A stretch of DNA of 64,000 nt from Kineosphaera limosa NBRC 100340 (GTDB lineage Bacteria > Actinomycetota > Actinomycetes > Actinomycetales > Dermatophilaceae), in assembly GCF_000298215.1 (NCBI RefSeq), contig NZ_BAHD01000004.1, positions 124,001 through 188,000 of the forward strand, in the 5' to 3' direction. The notes beneath the pieces were generated by a model. It saw only the letters and a list, made by a program, of their open reading frames with translations. It had not been told where the DNA came from and searched no databases. The position numbers were made by a program, and so were the translations under genes. Of the stretch, positions 56,503-64,000 are shown one piece after another; position 1 is the first letter of the stretch; every line of letters starts with the position of its first letter.

Positions 56503-57744
56503 GTGCCCAGTACCCCGCCCGACGGCGACCCCGCGCCGCCCGACGGTCACCTGCCGGCGCAGGCCCTGGCGCGGTTCGCCGACGGCCCGTTCGGGCTCTA
56601 CCTGCACGTGCCGTTCTGCCGGGTGCGCTGCGGCTACTGCGACTTCAACACCTACACGCCCGCCGAATTGCTCGGCGGTGCCGCCCAACCCCGCCCGGGC
56701 ACGACCACTGGCGACATCGACTCCTGGTTGACGGCCGAGCTAGACGTTGCCACGCGGGTGTTGGGTAGCGAGGCGCGCCCTGTGCAGACGGTGTTCGTCG
56801 GCGGCGGCACCCCGACGATGCTCGCGCCGGAGCAACTCGGCGGGCTCATCGGCGGCATTCGGGACCGCTTCGGGCTCGCCGACGACGCGGAGGTCAGCAC
56901 CGAGGCCAACCCCGACACGGTCGATGCCGACTATCTCGCGGCGCTGGCCCGGCACGGGTTCACCCGCGTCAGCCTTGGCATGCAGTCCGCGGTGCCGCAC
57001 GTGCTCGCCACTCTCGACCGCACCCACGATCCGGCGAACGTCGAGCGGGCCGTGGCCGGAGCCCGAGCGGCGGGCTTAGCCGTCAGCCTCGACCTCATCT
57101 ACGGCACCCCGGGCGAGAGCCTGGACGACTGGCGCACCACCCTCGACGCGGCGATCGCGCTGGCCCCCGACCACATCTCCGCCTACGCGCTCGTCGTCGA
57201 GGAGGGCACCAGGCTGGCCACGCAGGTGCGCCGCGGCCAGGTCACCGCGCCAGATGACGACGACGAGGCCGACAAGTACGAGCTGGCCGACGAGCTGCTC
57301 GCCGCCGCCGGATACGGCTGGTACGAGGTGAGCAACTGGGCCCGCCGCCCGGGCCAGGAATGCCGCCACAACGTCGGCTACTGGCAGGGCGGCCAGTGGT
57401 GGGGCGTCGGGCCCGGCGCGCACAGCCACGTCGGCGGCGTGCGCTGGTGGAACGTGCGCCATCCGGCCCGGTACGCCGCGCTACTGTCCGCGGGCGATTC
57501 TCCGGCGCAAGGCCGCGAGACGCTCACCGACGACCAGCGCTACGAGGAGCAGGTGTTGCTGGGTATTCGTCTGGCCGAGGGGCTGCCGCTGCAGGCGCTG
57601 CGCCCGGTCGGTCGCGCCGGGGTGCCGGGCCTTGTTGCCGACGGGCTGCTGGACGAGACCGCGCGACGCTCCGGTCGCCTCGCGCTCACCCGGCACGGTC
57701 GGCTCCTGGCCGACACGGTCGTGCGCCGACTCCTCGGCTTCTGA
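56503..57744 (+). CDS. hemW: HemW, radical SAM haem chaperone
   Basis: 413 residues. HemW (formerly called coproporphyrinogen III oxidase-like HemN) binds haem and a 4Fe-4S cluster and delivers haem to acceptors. The cluster site is FCRVRCGYCDF (Cx3Cx2C), preceded by GLYLHVPFC. Then come VFVGGGTPTML, STEANPDTVD, VSLGMQSAVPHVL and LDLIYGTPGESLDDW. The GTG at 56503 begins VPSTPPDG as in relatives. The usual downstream partners hrcA and dnaJ are absent here. Confidence 0.92.
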   Translation: MPSTPPDGDPAPPDGHLPAQALARFADGPFGLYLHVPFCRVRCGYCDFNTYTPAELLGGAAQPRPGTTTGDIDSWLTAELDVATRVLGSEARPVQTVFVGGGTPTMLAPEQLGGLIGGIRDRFGLADDAEVSTEANPDTVDADYLAALARHGFTRVSLGMQSAVPHVLATLDRTHDPANVERAVAGARAAGLAVSLDLIYGTPGESLDDWRTTLDAAIALAPDHISAYALVVEEGTRLATQVRRGQVTAPDDDDEADKYELADELLAAAGYGWYEVSNWARRPGQECRHNVGYWQGGQWWGVGPGAHSHVGGVRWWNVRHPARYAALLSAGDSPAQGRETLTDDQRYEEQVLLGIRLAEGLPLQALRPVGRAGVPGLVADGLLDETARRSGRLALTRHGRLLADTVVRRLLGF

Positions 57745-57918
57745 GGGACGCCGCACGGGGCAACGCAATTCACCCATAAACGCCCATCTCGTTATCCGTG
57801 TGTTCACGTCCGAGTCTTTGGGGTCGGCGTCATCTCGGCCGCAAACGCCCTGCGCCGCTCTAGCCTCCACCTATTGGTGGGCCAGTTGTCGTCCCACCCC
57901 ACCCGGAGGTGAGCGGCA

Positions 57919-59235
57919 GTGGCGGTCTCCAGCGTCGATACCGGCGAACGCAAACCCCCGTTAGTGGCGCCCCATCTGCGCGTCCCGTTCATCCTGCTGA
58001 TCCTGTGCTTCGCGGCCTGGGGCGCGGCCGCGAACCTCACCGACGTGCTCGTCGGCGTCTTCCGCGGGATCTTCGACATGTCGAACTTCCAGTCCTCGCT
58101 GGTGCAGTTCGCCTACTACGGCGCCTACTTCTGCCTGGCGCTGCCAGCCGCCTTCATCAACGCCAAGTTCGGATACAAGGCCGGGGTGCTCGTCGGCCTG
58201 GGGATGGCGGCCATCGGCGGCGTGCTGTTCCTGCCGGCCAGCGGGATGCTCGTCTACGAGATGTTCCTGCTCGCGCTCTTCGTGCTCGCCGCGGGTCTGT
58301 CGATCCTGGAAACCTCGGCCAACCCCTTCGTCATCGCCATGGGCGACGAGGGCAGCGCCACCCAGCGGCTCAACCTCGCGCAGGCGTTCAACCCGATCGG
58401 CGCCAACATCGGCGTACTCATGGGTGCCGTGCTCATTCTGCCGGCGCTGACGCCGGAGGCGAGCAAGGCGATCATGAGCGAGGAGGAGTTGGTCGCGAGC
58501 CAGGCCGCCGACCTCAACCTCGTGCTCCAGCCCTACCTGGGGATCGCGTTCGTGCTCGTGCTCATCTGGCTGCTCATCGCGTTCCGCCGGTTCCAGCTGC
58601 CGAACCCGCCGGAGGTGCTCGACCCGACTGCTGCCGCCGGCAATGTCGCGTCCCGGCTGTGGCGCAACAAGCACTACCGCTACGGGGTCATCGCGCAGTT
58701 CTTCAACGTCGCGGCGCAGACCTGCGTCTGGACCTTCACGATCCTCTACGCCCAGGATGTCGTCGGCACGACCCCTACCGAGGCGGGCTGGTGGTTGCAG
58801 GCGAGTCTGATCATCTTCCTCATCTCCCGGTTCGTCATGACGTTCCTGCTGGGCATCTTCAAACCGACGCTGCTGCTGCTGATCATGGCCGTCTTCGGGG
58901 TCGTCTGCTGCGCCGTGGCGATGTTCTCGTGGAACATCGTGGGTCTCGTGGCGGTCGTGCTGGTGTCGGCCTCCCTGTCGCTGATGTTCCCCACGATCTA
59001 CGGGGTGTCGTTGCAGGGGCTCGGCGACGACGCGAAGTTCGGCGCCGCCGGCCTGGTCATGGCGATCCTCGGCGGCGCGATCGTCCCGATGGTCCACGCC
59101 GCGGTGATGGACGCGGTCGGTCCCGCGATGGGGTACGTCGTGCCGGGCATCTGCCTGGCGTTCGTCGCCGCCTACGCGCTCTTCGATCTGTCCCACGCCC
59201 GTCCGGCCGTCGGCTCGACGCCGACAGCGCAGTAG
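57919..59235 (+). CDS. FucP-like sugar:proton symporter (MFS)
   Basis: 438 residues with twelve predicted membrane helices. It matches the FHS family of L-fucose/glucose/galactose:proton symporters: CFAAWGAAANLTDVLVGVFRGIF, FQSSLVQFAYYGAYFCLALPAAF, ILETSANPFVIAMGD, RLNLAQAFNPIGANIGVLMG and QGLGDDAKFGAAGLVMAILGG. The GTG start has GGAGGTG 7 nt upstream. The sugar-binding lipoprotein gene starts 26 bp after it. Fucose is the best guess by family, but other hexoses are possible. Confidence 0.9.
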   Translation: MAVSSVDTGERKPPLVAPHLRVPFILLILCFAAWGAAANLTDVLVGVFRGIFDMSNFQSSLVQFAYYGAYFCLALPAAFINAKFGYKAGVLVGLGMAAIGGVLFLPASGMLVYEMFLLALFVLAAGLSILETSANPFVIAMGDEGSATQRLNLAQAFNPIGANIGVLMGAVLILPALTPEASKAIMSEEELVASQAADLNLVLQPYLGIAFVLVLIWLLIAFRRFQLPNPPEVLDPTAAAGNVASRLWRNKHYRYGVIAQFFNVAAQTCVWTFTILYAQDVVGTTPTEAGWWLQASLIIFLISRFVMTFLLGIFKPTLLLLIMAVFGVVCCAVAMFSWNIVGLVAVVLVSASLSLMFPTIYGVSLQGLGDDAKFGAAGLVMAILGGAIVPMVHAAVMDAVGPAMGYVVPGICLAFVAAYALFDLSHARPAVGSTPTAQ

Positions 59236-59261
59236 TCAGCGCAGTAGAGAAGGTGGCTCCC

Positions 59262-60296
59262 ATGGCGCGCACCCAGTCCCGCCCCTCAGCGCCGGTCCGT
59301 CGCGTCGGCCGCGTGTGGCGGCTCGGCGCCGCGGCCCTCGCGCTCGGTTTCACTCTCGGGCTCGGCGCCTGCTCGTCCGCACCCGACCCGGTGACCATCG
59401 GCCTCATCACCAAGCAGGAGGAGAACCCCTACTGGCGGTCGATGAAGCAGATGGCCGAAAACCAGGCGAGCCGCGACAACGTCAATCTGCTGACGGCGAC
59501 CGGTACCAGCGATGTCGACGTGGAAAGCCAGCGTCGGGCGATCCGGGACATGGTGGCCCAGGGCGCGCACGGCATCATCCTCGCGCCCACCAGTTCGACG
59601 GCCCTCAACCCCGACATCGAGGCCGCCCGCCAGGCCGGGGTCATCGTCATCGCCGTCGACACCCCCGTCGACCCGGTCTCGACCGTCGACGCCTACTACG
59701 CGACGGACAACCAGGAGGCGGGTCGGCAGGTCGGGCGGTACGCGGCCGCCAAGGCCGGCGAGCTGGGACTGACCCCGCGGGTCGCGATGCTCAACCTCGC
59801 GCCCGGCATCAGCTCGGGTCTGGAGCGGGGAGCCGGCTTCCTCGAAGGGATGGGTCTGGCGGCGGAGGCGCCCGAGCTGGTCGCCAGCGCGGACACCCAA
59901 GGGGATCGTCAGCTGGGTGAGCAGGCGATGGCCTCGATCCTGGCGCAGCACCCCGACGTCAATGTCGTCTACACCGTCAACGAACAGGCCGCCCTCGGCG
60001 CGTTGGAGGCGCTGAAGGCGGCGGATGCGGACTTGAGCCGCATGGTCATCGTGTCGATCGACGGCGGCTGTCAGGCGATGCGGGATGCGGTGCGCCCCGG
60101 CGACATCGACGCCACCGCGATGCAGTTTCCCGAGAACATGGCCCGGGAGAGCGTACGCGCGATCGCCAGCGCCGAGCGAGGCGGCGAAACCCCGAGCGGG
60201 TACCTGAACACCGGTGTCGAGCTGATCACCGATGCGCCGGCCGCCGGAGTGCCCTCGCGGGACACCCCGTACGGCATCCGCAACTGCTGGGGCTGA
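59262..60296 (+). CDS. Sugar-binding lipoprotein (LacI/RbsB type)
   Basis: 344 residues with a lipobox LGAC (Cys37) and a type I periplasmic-binding fold: VTIGLITKQEENPYWRSMKQMAENQA, GIILAPTSSTALNPDIEAARQAGVIVIAVDTPV, ATDNQEAGRQVGRYAA and IVSIDGGCQAMRDAV. Such proteins normally feed an ABC sugar importer, yet here the only neighbour is an MFS symporter and no ABC permease or ATPase is nearby. It may work with a distant transporter, act as a sugar sensor, or assist the symporter. AAGGTGG lies about 5 nt before the ATG. Confidence 0.88.
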   Translation: MARTQSRPSAPVRRVGRVWRLGAAALALGFTLGLGACSSAPDPVTIGLITKQEENPYWRSMKQMAENQASRDNVNLLTATGTSDVDVESQRRAIRDMVAQGAHGIILAPTSSTALNPDIEAARQAGVIVIAVDTPVDPVSTVDAYYATDNQEAGRQVGRYAAAKAGELGLTPRVAMLNLAPGISSGLERGAGFLEGMGLAAEAPELVASADTQGDRQLGEQAMASILAQHPDVNVVYTVNEQAALGALEALKAADADLSRMVIVSIDGGCQAMRDAVRPGDIDATAMQFPENMARESVRAIASAERGGETPSGYLNTGVELITDAPAAGVPSRDTPYGIRNCWG

Positions 60297-60297
60297 G

Positions 60298-60369
60298 CCG
60301 GCTCAGCCGAACGGTTCAACGGAACGGCTCAGCCGAAGCGGCTCAGTGGAAGCGGCTCAGTGGAACTGG
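60298..60369 (+). repeat. 13-14-bp imperfect tandem repeat
   Basis: Five units of the type CGGCTCAGCCGAA(G) follow in a row from 60298: CCGGCTCAGCCGAA, CGGTTCAACGGAA, CGGCTCAGCCGAAG, CGGCTCAGTGGAAG and CGGCTCAGTGGAACTGG. They start at the lipoprotein stop codon region and run into the 3' end of the small leftward gene. They look like slippage-derived sequence. Confidence 0.85.
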
Positions 60370-60575
60370 AGCCGCAGCTGCGGGAGCACGGGCAGGCTGC
60401 CCGTGGCGACGGTGGCGTACCCGGTGAGCTCGGCGCGGGCGGTGGTGGGCACGCTGGCCGGCAGCACGACCATGGCGCTGCTGGCGCTGGCCGGGTAGGC
60501 GGTGATCTCGCGGGCCAGAGCGCGGTCCTGCTCGGTGGCGGCGAGAGCGGCGAAGGCCTTGCGGAGAATGTTCAT
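60357..60575 (-). CDS. Small hypothetical protein divergent from the LysR gene
   Basis: 72 residues starting MNILRKAFAALAATEQDRALARE, then ITAYPASASSAMVVLPASVPTT and ending in LPQLRLQFH. I recognise no family. It is divergent from the LysR-type regulator 77 bp away, a common position for the regulator's target. TATAGA lies just before the start, so its mRNA may have almost no leader. The last codons overlap the end of the tandem repeat. Coding status is probable but unproven. Confidence 0.5.
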   Translation of the reverse strand: MNILRKAFAALAATEQDRALAREITAYPASASSAMVVLPASVPTTARAELTGYATVATGSLPVLPQLRLQFH

Positions 60576-60631
60576 GCCTCTATAGTTCACGCGAGTGCTG
60601 GCATGCGTCCAATGCTGTTTTGGCAAGAAAC

Positions 60632-60650
60632 CTATGACGTAGAGTCATAG
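60632..60650. promoter_or_regulatory. LysR-type operator
   Basis: CTATGAC-GTAGA-GTCATAG: perfect 7-bp arms around 5 bp, containing the T-N11-A pattern of LysR-family sites. It ends 2 bp before the LysR start codon and lies 57 bp from the divergent small gene, so it fits autoregulation and control of that gene. Confidence 0.75.
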
Positions 60651-60652
60651 AT

Positions 60653-61585
60653 GTGGATGTGCAGGCGTTGCGATGGTTTCAACAGGTGGCCGACGGGTTC
60701 ACGCTCACCGAGATCAGCGACCTGGAGATGGTGTCGCAGCCGGGCATCTCGCGGGCCCTGAGTCGGCTGGAGGACGAGGTCGGCACCCCCCTGCTGCGTC
60801 GCTCGGGTCGGGTGCTGCGGTGCACCCAGGCCGGGGCGGCGTTCAAGCGGCACGTGGACTCGATGATGCACAGCCTCGACGACGGCCTGGCCGCCGTCGA
60901 GCAACTGCTCGATCCCGAGCACGGCCTCATCACCGTGAGTTTCGAGGCGGACCTGGGCACGTGGCTGCTGCCGGACCTCGTCGGCAGCTTCGGGCAGGCG
61001 CAGCCGGGGGTGCAGTTCGATCTGCGCGCCAAGGCCGCCGAGGCCACCACGAGCCTGGGTCCGGGCAGCGACGTCGATGTCGAGCTGTCGACGCTGCCGG
61101 CCGCGCGCGGCGATGTGCGGGGCCACCCTTTGGCCTCGGAGCCGCTGCGTCTGCTCGTGCCGCACCGGCACCGCCTCGCCGGACGCTCGGCGACGGCGCT
61201 GGTGGCTGCGGCCGACGAGCGTTTCGTGTTGCCGCGACCGCACTCGCGGCTGCGAGCTGTGACCGAGGAGCTGTGTGTGCGTGCGGGATTCGACCTGCAG
61301 CCGGTGCTGGTGGCCGACGATCTGGCGACGATGCGCGGCTATGTGGCGGCCGGGCTTGGGGTGGCCATTGTGCCGACGCTGTGGGACAACACGGCTGAGC
61401 CCGGTACCGGTCGGGTGCGCTACCTGGAGTTGACCGACGAGGCCGCCACCCGCACGGTCTGGGTCTCGTGGTCGACCTCGCGGCGGCTCCTCGCCTCCGC
61501 GCAGCTGTTCGCCGAACACGCCGTGGCGCGGGCGCGAGCGGGCCGGCTGCCCGCGCCCGTGCCGGTGGCGGCTCCGGGCCGCTAG
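60653..61585 (+). CDS. LysR-family transcriptional regulator
   Basis: 310 residues. The N-terminal winged helix-turn-helix reads MDVQALRWFQQVADGFTLTEISDLEMVSQPGISRALSRLEDEVGTPLLRRSGRVLRCTQAG in blocks typical of the family, and the rest is a periplasmic-binding-like effector domain. The GTG start sits on the edge of its own palindrome. The effector is unknown. Targets probably include its own gene and the divergent 72-residue gene, perhaps also the sugar symporter genes further left. Confidence 0.93.
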   Translation: MDVQALRWFQQVADGFTLTEISDLEMVSQPGISRALSRLEDEVGTPLLRRSGRVLRCTQAGAAFKRHVDSMMHSLDDGLAAVEQLLDPEHGLITVSFEADLGTWLLPDLVGSFGQAQPGVQFDLRAKAAEATTSLGPGSDVDVELSTLPAARGDVRGHPLASEPLRLLVPHRHRLAGRSATALVAAADERFVLPRPHSRLRAVTEELCVRAGFDLQPVLVADDLATMRGYVAAGLGVAIVPTLWDNTAEPGTGRVRYLELTDEAATRTVWVSWSTSRRLLASAQLFAEHAVARARAGRLPAPVPVAAPGR

Positions 61586-61615
61586 GTGCCTCGGGCGGGA
61601 TGCTGCGCGCCTGAC

Positions 61616-62503
61616 CTAGCGCCCGGGGTTGGGGCCTGCGGCCCCGGTTGGCCGGTAGTCCAGGCCGATGTCGAGCACCGGGGCGCTGTGGGTGATCCAG
61701 CCCGCGGAGATGAGGTCGACCCCGGCCCGCGCGATCGGCCCGGCCGTCGCGGGGGTGATGCGGCCCGAGGCCTCGGTGACGCAGCGGCCGTCGACGAGCG
61801 CGACCGCCTCCGCCAGCAGCGCCGGGGTCATGTTGTCAAGCAGCACCGCGTCGACCCGTAGGCCCGACTCGCGGGCGGCGAGCACCGCGCGCAACTGGTC
61901 GAGGGTGTCGACCTCGATCTCGACCTTGACGAGGTGTCCGACCCGCTCTGCGACGCCGGAGAGTGCCTGCGTGACGCCGCCGGCGAACGCGAGGTGGTTG
62001 TCCTTGATGAGCACCGCGTCGTCGAGGCCGAACCGGTGATTGCTACCGCCACCGGCCCGCACCGCCTCCTTCTCCAGGGCCCGCAGGCCGGGGGTCGTCT
62101 TGCGGGTGCAGCAGATGCGGGCGTGCGTGCCGGCGACGGCCGCGACGAGGCCGGCGGTCGCGGTGGCCACCCCGCTCAGGTGTCCCAGGAGGTTGAGGGC
62201 GACTCGTTCGCCGGTGAGCAGCGTGCCCGCGGGGCCGTGGATCAGGGCGATCTCGTCGCCGGGGGCGACGGTGCTGCCGTCGGGGCGCAGAGCCTCGACG
62301 CGCACCTCGTCGTCGAGTAGGCGCCACGCCAGGGTCGCCGCGGGCAGGCCCGCGATGACGCCCGGATCGCGGGCCACGAGCGCCACGGATCCGGTCAGCC
62401 CGGCGGGCACGGTCGCCTCGGTCGTCAGATCGCCCGCGCGGCCCAGGTCTTCGAGCAGGGCGGCGCGCACGATCGGCTCGACGACGACCCTCGGCAGACT
62501 CAC
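61616..62503 (-). CDS. nadC: Quinolinate phosphoribosyltransferase (nicotinate-nucleotide pyrophosphorylase)
   Basis: 295 residues. It joins quinolinate to phosphoribosyl pyrophosphate and releases CO2 to make nicotinate mononucleotide, the entry to NAD. The active-site blocks are ICCTRKTTPGLRALEKEAVRAGGG, SNHRFGLDDAVLIKDNHLA and VEIEVDTLDQL, ending in DLISAGWITHSAPVLDIGLDY. The GTG start overlaps the nadB stop by GTGA, so nadB and nadC are translationally coupled. nadA would be expected upstream of nadB, outside the window. Confidence 0.97.
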   Translation of the reverse strand: MSLPRVVVEPIVRAALLEDLGRAGDLTTEATVPAGLTGSVALVARDPGVIAGLPAATLAWRLLDDEVRVEALRPDGSTVAPGDEIALIHGPAGTLLTGERVALNLLGHLSGVATATAGLVAAVAGTHARICCTRKTTPGLRALEKEAVRAGGGSNHRFGLDDAVLIKDNHLAFAGGVTQALSGVAERVGHLVKVEIEVDTLDQLRAVLAARESGLRVDAVLLDNMTPALLAEAVALVDGRCVTEASGRITPATAGPIARAGVDLISAGWITHSAPVLDIGLDYRPTGAAGPNPGR

Positions 62504-64000
62504 GACGCGCTCCCGACGAGCCCGACGAGCCCGGCGAACCCGGTGCCGAGCTCGGCCGCGTCATGGAGGTCGCCCAGGTCGACGTACGTGTGCTGGGCCG
62601 GGCCGGCCTCGGGGTGGTCGGTGCGCTGGTGCGCGCCGCGGCTCTCGGTGCGGCGCAGCGCCGCGACGGTCAGCAGGTAGGCGACCAGGCGCGCGTCGTC
62701 GTGCTCCGCGCCCTCCCGCAGCCGTGCCGCGGCGGCCAGCAGGCTCGGTCCGTCGCGCAACACCCCCGCCGCCTCTTCGAGGAGCCCCCGGTCGGAGGCG
62801 GAGGGGCGGCTACGTAGGGCCGTCGCCGACACATCCGCAGACACATCCGCCAAGCCCGTGGGTGCTGGGCGGGACGGTGCGCCCGGCGCGTGGGCGGCGA
62901 TATCGGCCGCCGCGTGCCCGGCCGCCGCGACCGCCTCCAGCAGGCTGTTGCTCGCCAGGCGATTCGCGCCGTGCAGACCGGTGCTGGCGACCTCGCCGAC
63001 GGCCCACAGGCCCGCGACGTCGGTGCGTCCGCGGGCGTCCACGACGAGGCCGCCCATGTGATAGTGCGCGGCGGGACGCACCGGGATGCGGTCGGCGGCC
63101 GGGTCGAGGCCCGCCGCGCGGCAGGCGGCCGTGATGGTGGGAAAGCGCCGGGACATGTCGGTGCCCAGCGTGGCGGGGGTGTCGAGGTACACGCGGTGAC
63201 CGGCGCGCAGCGCCGCCCAGACGCCGCGCGCGACGACATCGCGGCCGGCCAGCGGGTCGGCGAGGGCGGGGGAGCCGTCCTCCAAGACCAGCGGCACGCC
63301 CTCTCCGCGGACCGCCTCGCTGATGAGCGGCAGGCGCCCTGTCGCGGCTCCGGGCGAGGGTGCGGCCAGGGCCGTCGGGTGGAATTGCACGAGCTCCAGG
63401 TCGCGCACCCGCGCCCCGGCCCGCAGCCCGAGTGCCAGCCCGGCACCCCAGGAGTCCAGCGGGTTGGTCGTGTGCGCGAACAGCCCGCCGACCCCTCCGG
63501 TCGCCAACACCACCGCCGCAGCGAGCAGCGTCATCGGGCCCAGCGCGCCGGTCGCCTGAACGCCCACAACAGTGTGTGAAGCGTCGGTGAGCAGGCGGGT
63601 CACGTGCACTCCCGCGCGGACCTGGATGCCAGGGTGCGCGCGGGCCGCTGCGACGGCGGCTCGGGTCACCTCGGCGCCGGTGCCGTCGCCGGCCGCGTGC
63701 ACGATCCGGTGCCGGCCGTGCGCCCCTTCCAGTCCGAGTCGCAGGGTGCCCGCGTCGTCGCTGTCGAACGTGGCACCCCACCGCTGCAGCTGGGCCACGA
63801 CGCCCGGGGCGGCCGCGGTGATCCGCCGCGCGACGCATCCGTCGACGAGGCCGCCGCCGGCACGCACCGTGTCGCGTGCGTGCAGTCGCGGGTGATCGTC
63901 GGCGCCCAGGGCCGCGGCGATCCCGCCCTGGGCGAGCTCGCTGCTCGTTCCCGCGCCGGGAGTCGACGGGCACAGTACCGTGACCGGAATTCCGCGCTCG
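62500..64000 (-). CDS. nadB: L-aspartate oxidase (5' end outside window)
   Basis: The 500 codons visible are open to the right edge; the start codon and the FAD-binding GxGxxG region lie beyond it. NadB oxidises aspartate to iminoaspartate, the first step of de novo NAD synthesis. The visible N-terminal part reads SSELAQGGIAAALG, then DDHPRLHARDTVRAGGGL, followed by VVLATGGVGGLFAHTTNP, the catalytic region FHPTALAAP, LISEAVRGEGVPLV, HYHMGGLVVD and GEVASTGLHGANRLASNSLLEA. The C-terminal helical domain ends in DLHDAAELGTGFAGLVGLVG. It is followed at once by nadC. Confidence 0.95.
   Translation of the reverse strand, partial: ERGIPVTVLCPSTPGAGTSSELAQGGIAAALGADDHPRLHARDTVRAGGGLVDGCVARRITAAAPGVVAQLQRWGATFDSDDAGTLRLGLEGAHGRHRIVHAAGDGTGAEVTRAAVAAARAHPGIQVRAGVHVTRLLTDASHTVVGVQATGALGPMTLLAAAVVLATGGVGGLFAHTTNPLDSWGAGLALGLRAGARVRDLELVQFHPTALAAPSPGAATGRLPLISEAVRGEGVPLVLEDGSPALADPLAGRDVVARGVWAALRAGHRVYLDTPATLGTDMSRRFPTITAACRAAGLDPAADRIPVRPAAHYHMGGLVVDARGRTDVAGLWAVGEVASTGLHGANRLASNSLLEAVAAAGHAAADIAAHAPGAPSRPAPTGLADVSADVSATALRSRPSASDRGLLEEAAGVLRDGPSLLAAAARLREGAEHDDARLVAYLLTVAALRRTESRGAHQRTDHPEAGPAQHTYVDLGDLHDAAELGTGFAGLVGLVGSAS

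Overview
The window is about 70% GC, densely packed, and has the codon and stop-codon pattern of a high-GC actinobacterium. Gene content fits a member of the Micrococcales: a primary sigma factor with a long Ala/Lys-rich then acidic N-terminus, PAC2, DUF4192, DUF1206 and DUF445 proteins, HelR, Hen1/Pnkp, and FAD-type aspartate oxidase. A Dermatophilaceae/Intrasporangiaceae-like genus is plausible, but I cannot fix the genus from sequence alone. It looks like ordinary chromosome: no phage, integrase, IS element, CRISPR array, rRNA or tRNA was recognised.

Layout. 1-6 kb: 5'-truncated penicillin-binding protein, a small membrane protein, a CapA-like lipoprotein, a convergent alpha/beta hydrolase, and hppD for tyrosine catabolism. 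6-16 kb: a surface-polysaccharide block made of a polyprenyl-phosphate sugar-phosphate transferase, a fused GT2-GT4 glycosyltransferase, an ExoA-like GT2 and a secreted two-malectin GH26 glycanase, followed by a FUSC-type membrane protein and a DUF445 protein. 17-25 kb: a divergent AMP-binding-like protein faces a tightly coupled five-gene operon for an oligopeptide-type ABC transporter (lipoprotein, two permeases, fused double ATPase) ending in a P1/DmpA-family peptidase. 25-28 kb: SDR, YigZ/IMPACT protein, metY.

28.3-36 kb is the most interesting part. helR, a helicase-like RNA polymerase-protecting ATPase, is preceded by an almost ideal rifamycin-associated element. It is followed by the RNA-repair pair hen1 and pnkp and a toxin-first RelE/antitoxin module. 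Three copies of the same 106-bp palindromic array lie between helR and hen1, between hen1 and pnkp, and beyond the toxin gene. Each array has six 7-bp half-sites: three GGGACAC-type forward and three GTGTCCC-type reverse, spaced exactly 20, 20, 19, 20 and 20 bp. The start-to-start geometry is identical in all three copies. I know of no named element with this form. It may be a shared operator that ties the RNA-repair and toxin genes into one response, or a mobile palindromic repeat.

36-49 kb: a CPBP-like membrane protein overlapping a DUF480-methyltransferase fusion, a fur-katA peroxide operon, the large helicase hrpA, PAC2, DUF1206, EcsC, DUF4192 and a universal stress protein. 49-58 kb: the primary sigma factor, an orphan PemK-like protein, a class I/II aminotransferase, then lepA-trmB-hemW. 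58-64 kb: a FucP-like sugar:proton symporter paired unusually with a sugar-binding lipoprotein, a LysR regulator with a clear palindromic operator, and the NAD genes nadB (running off the right edge) and nadC.
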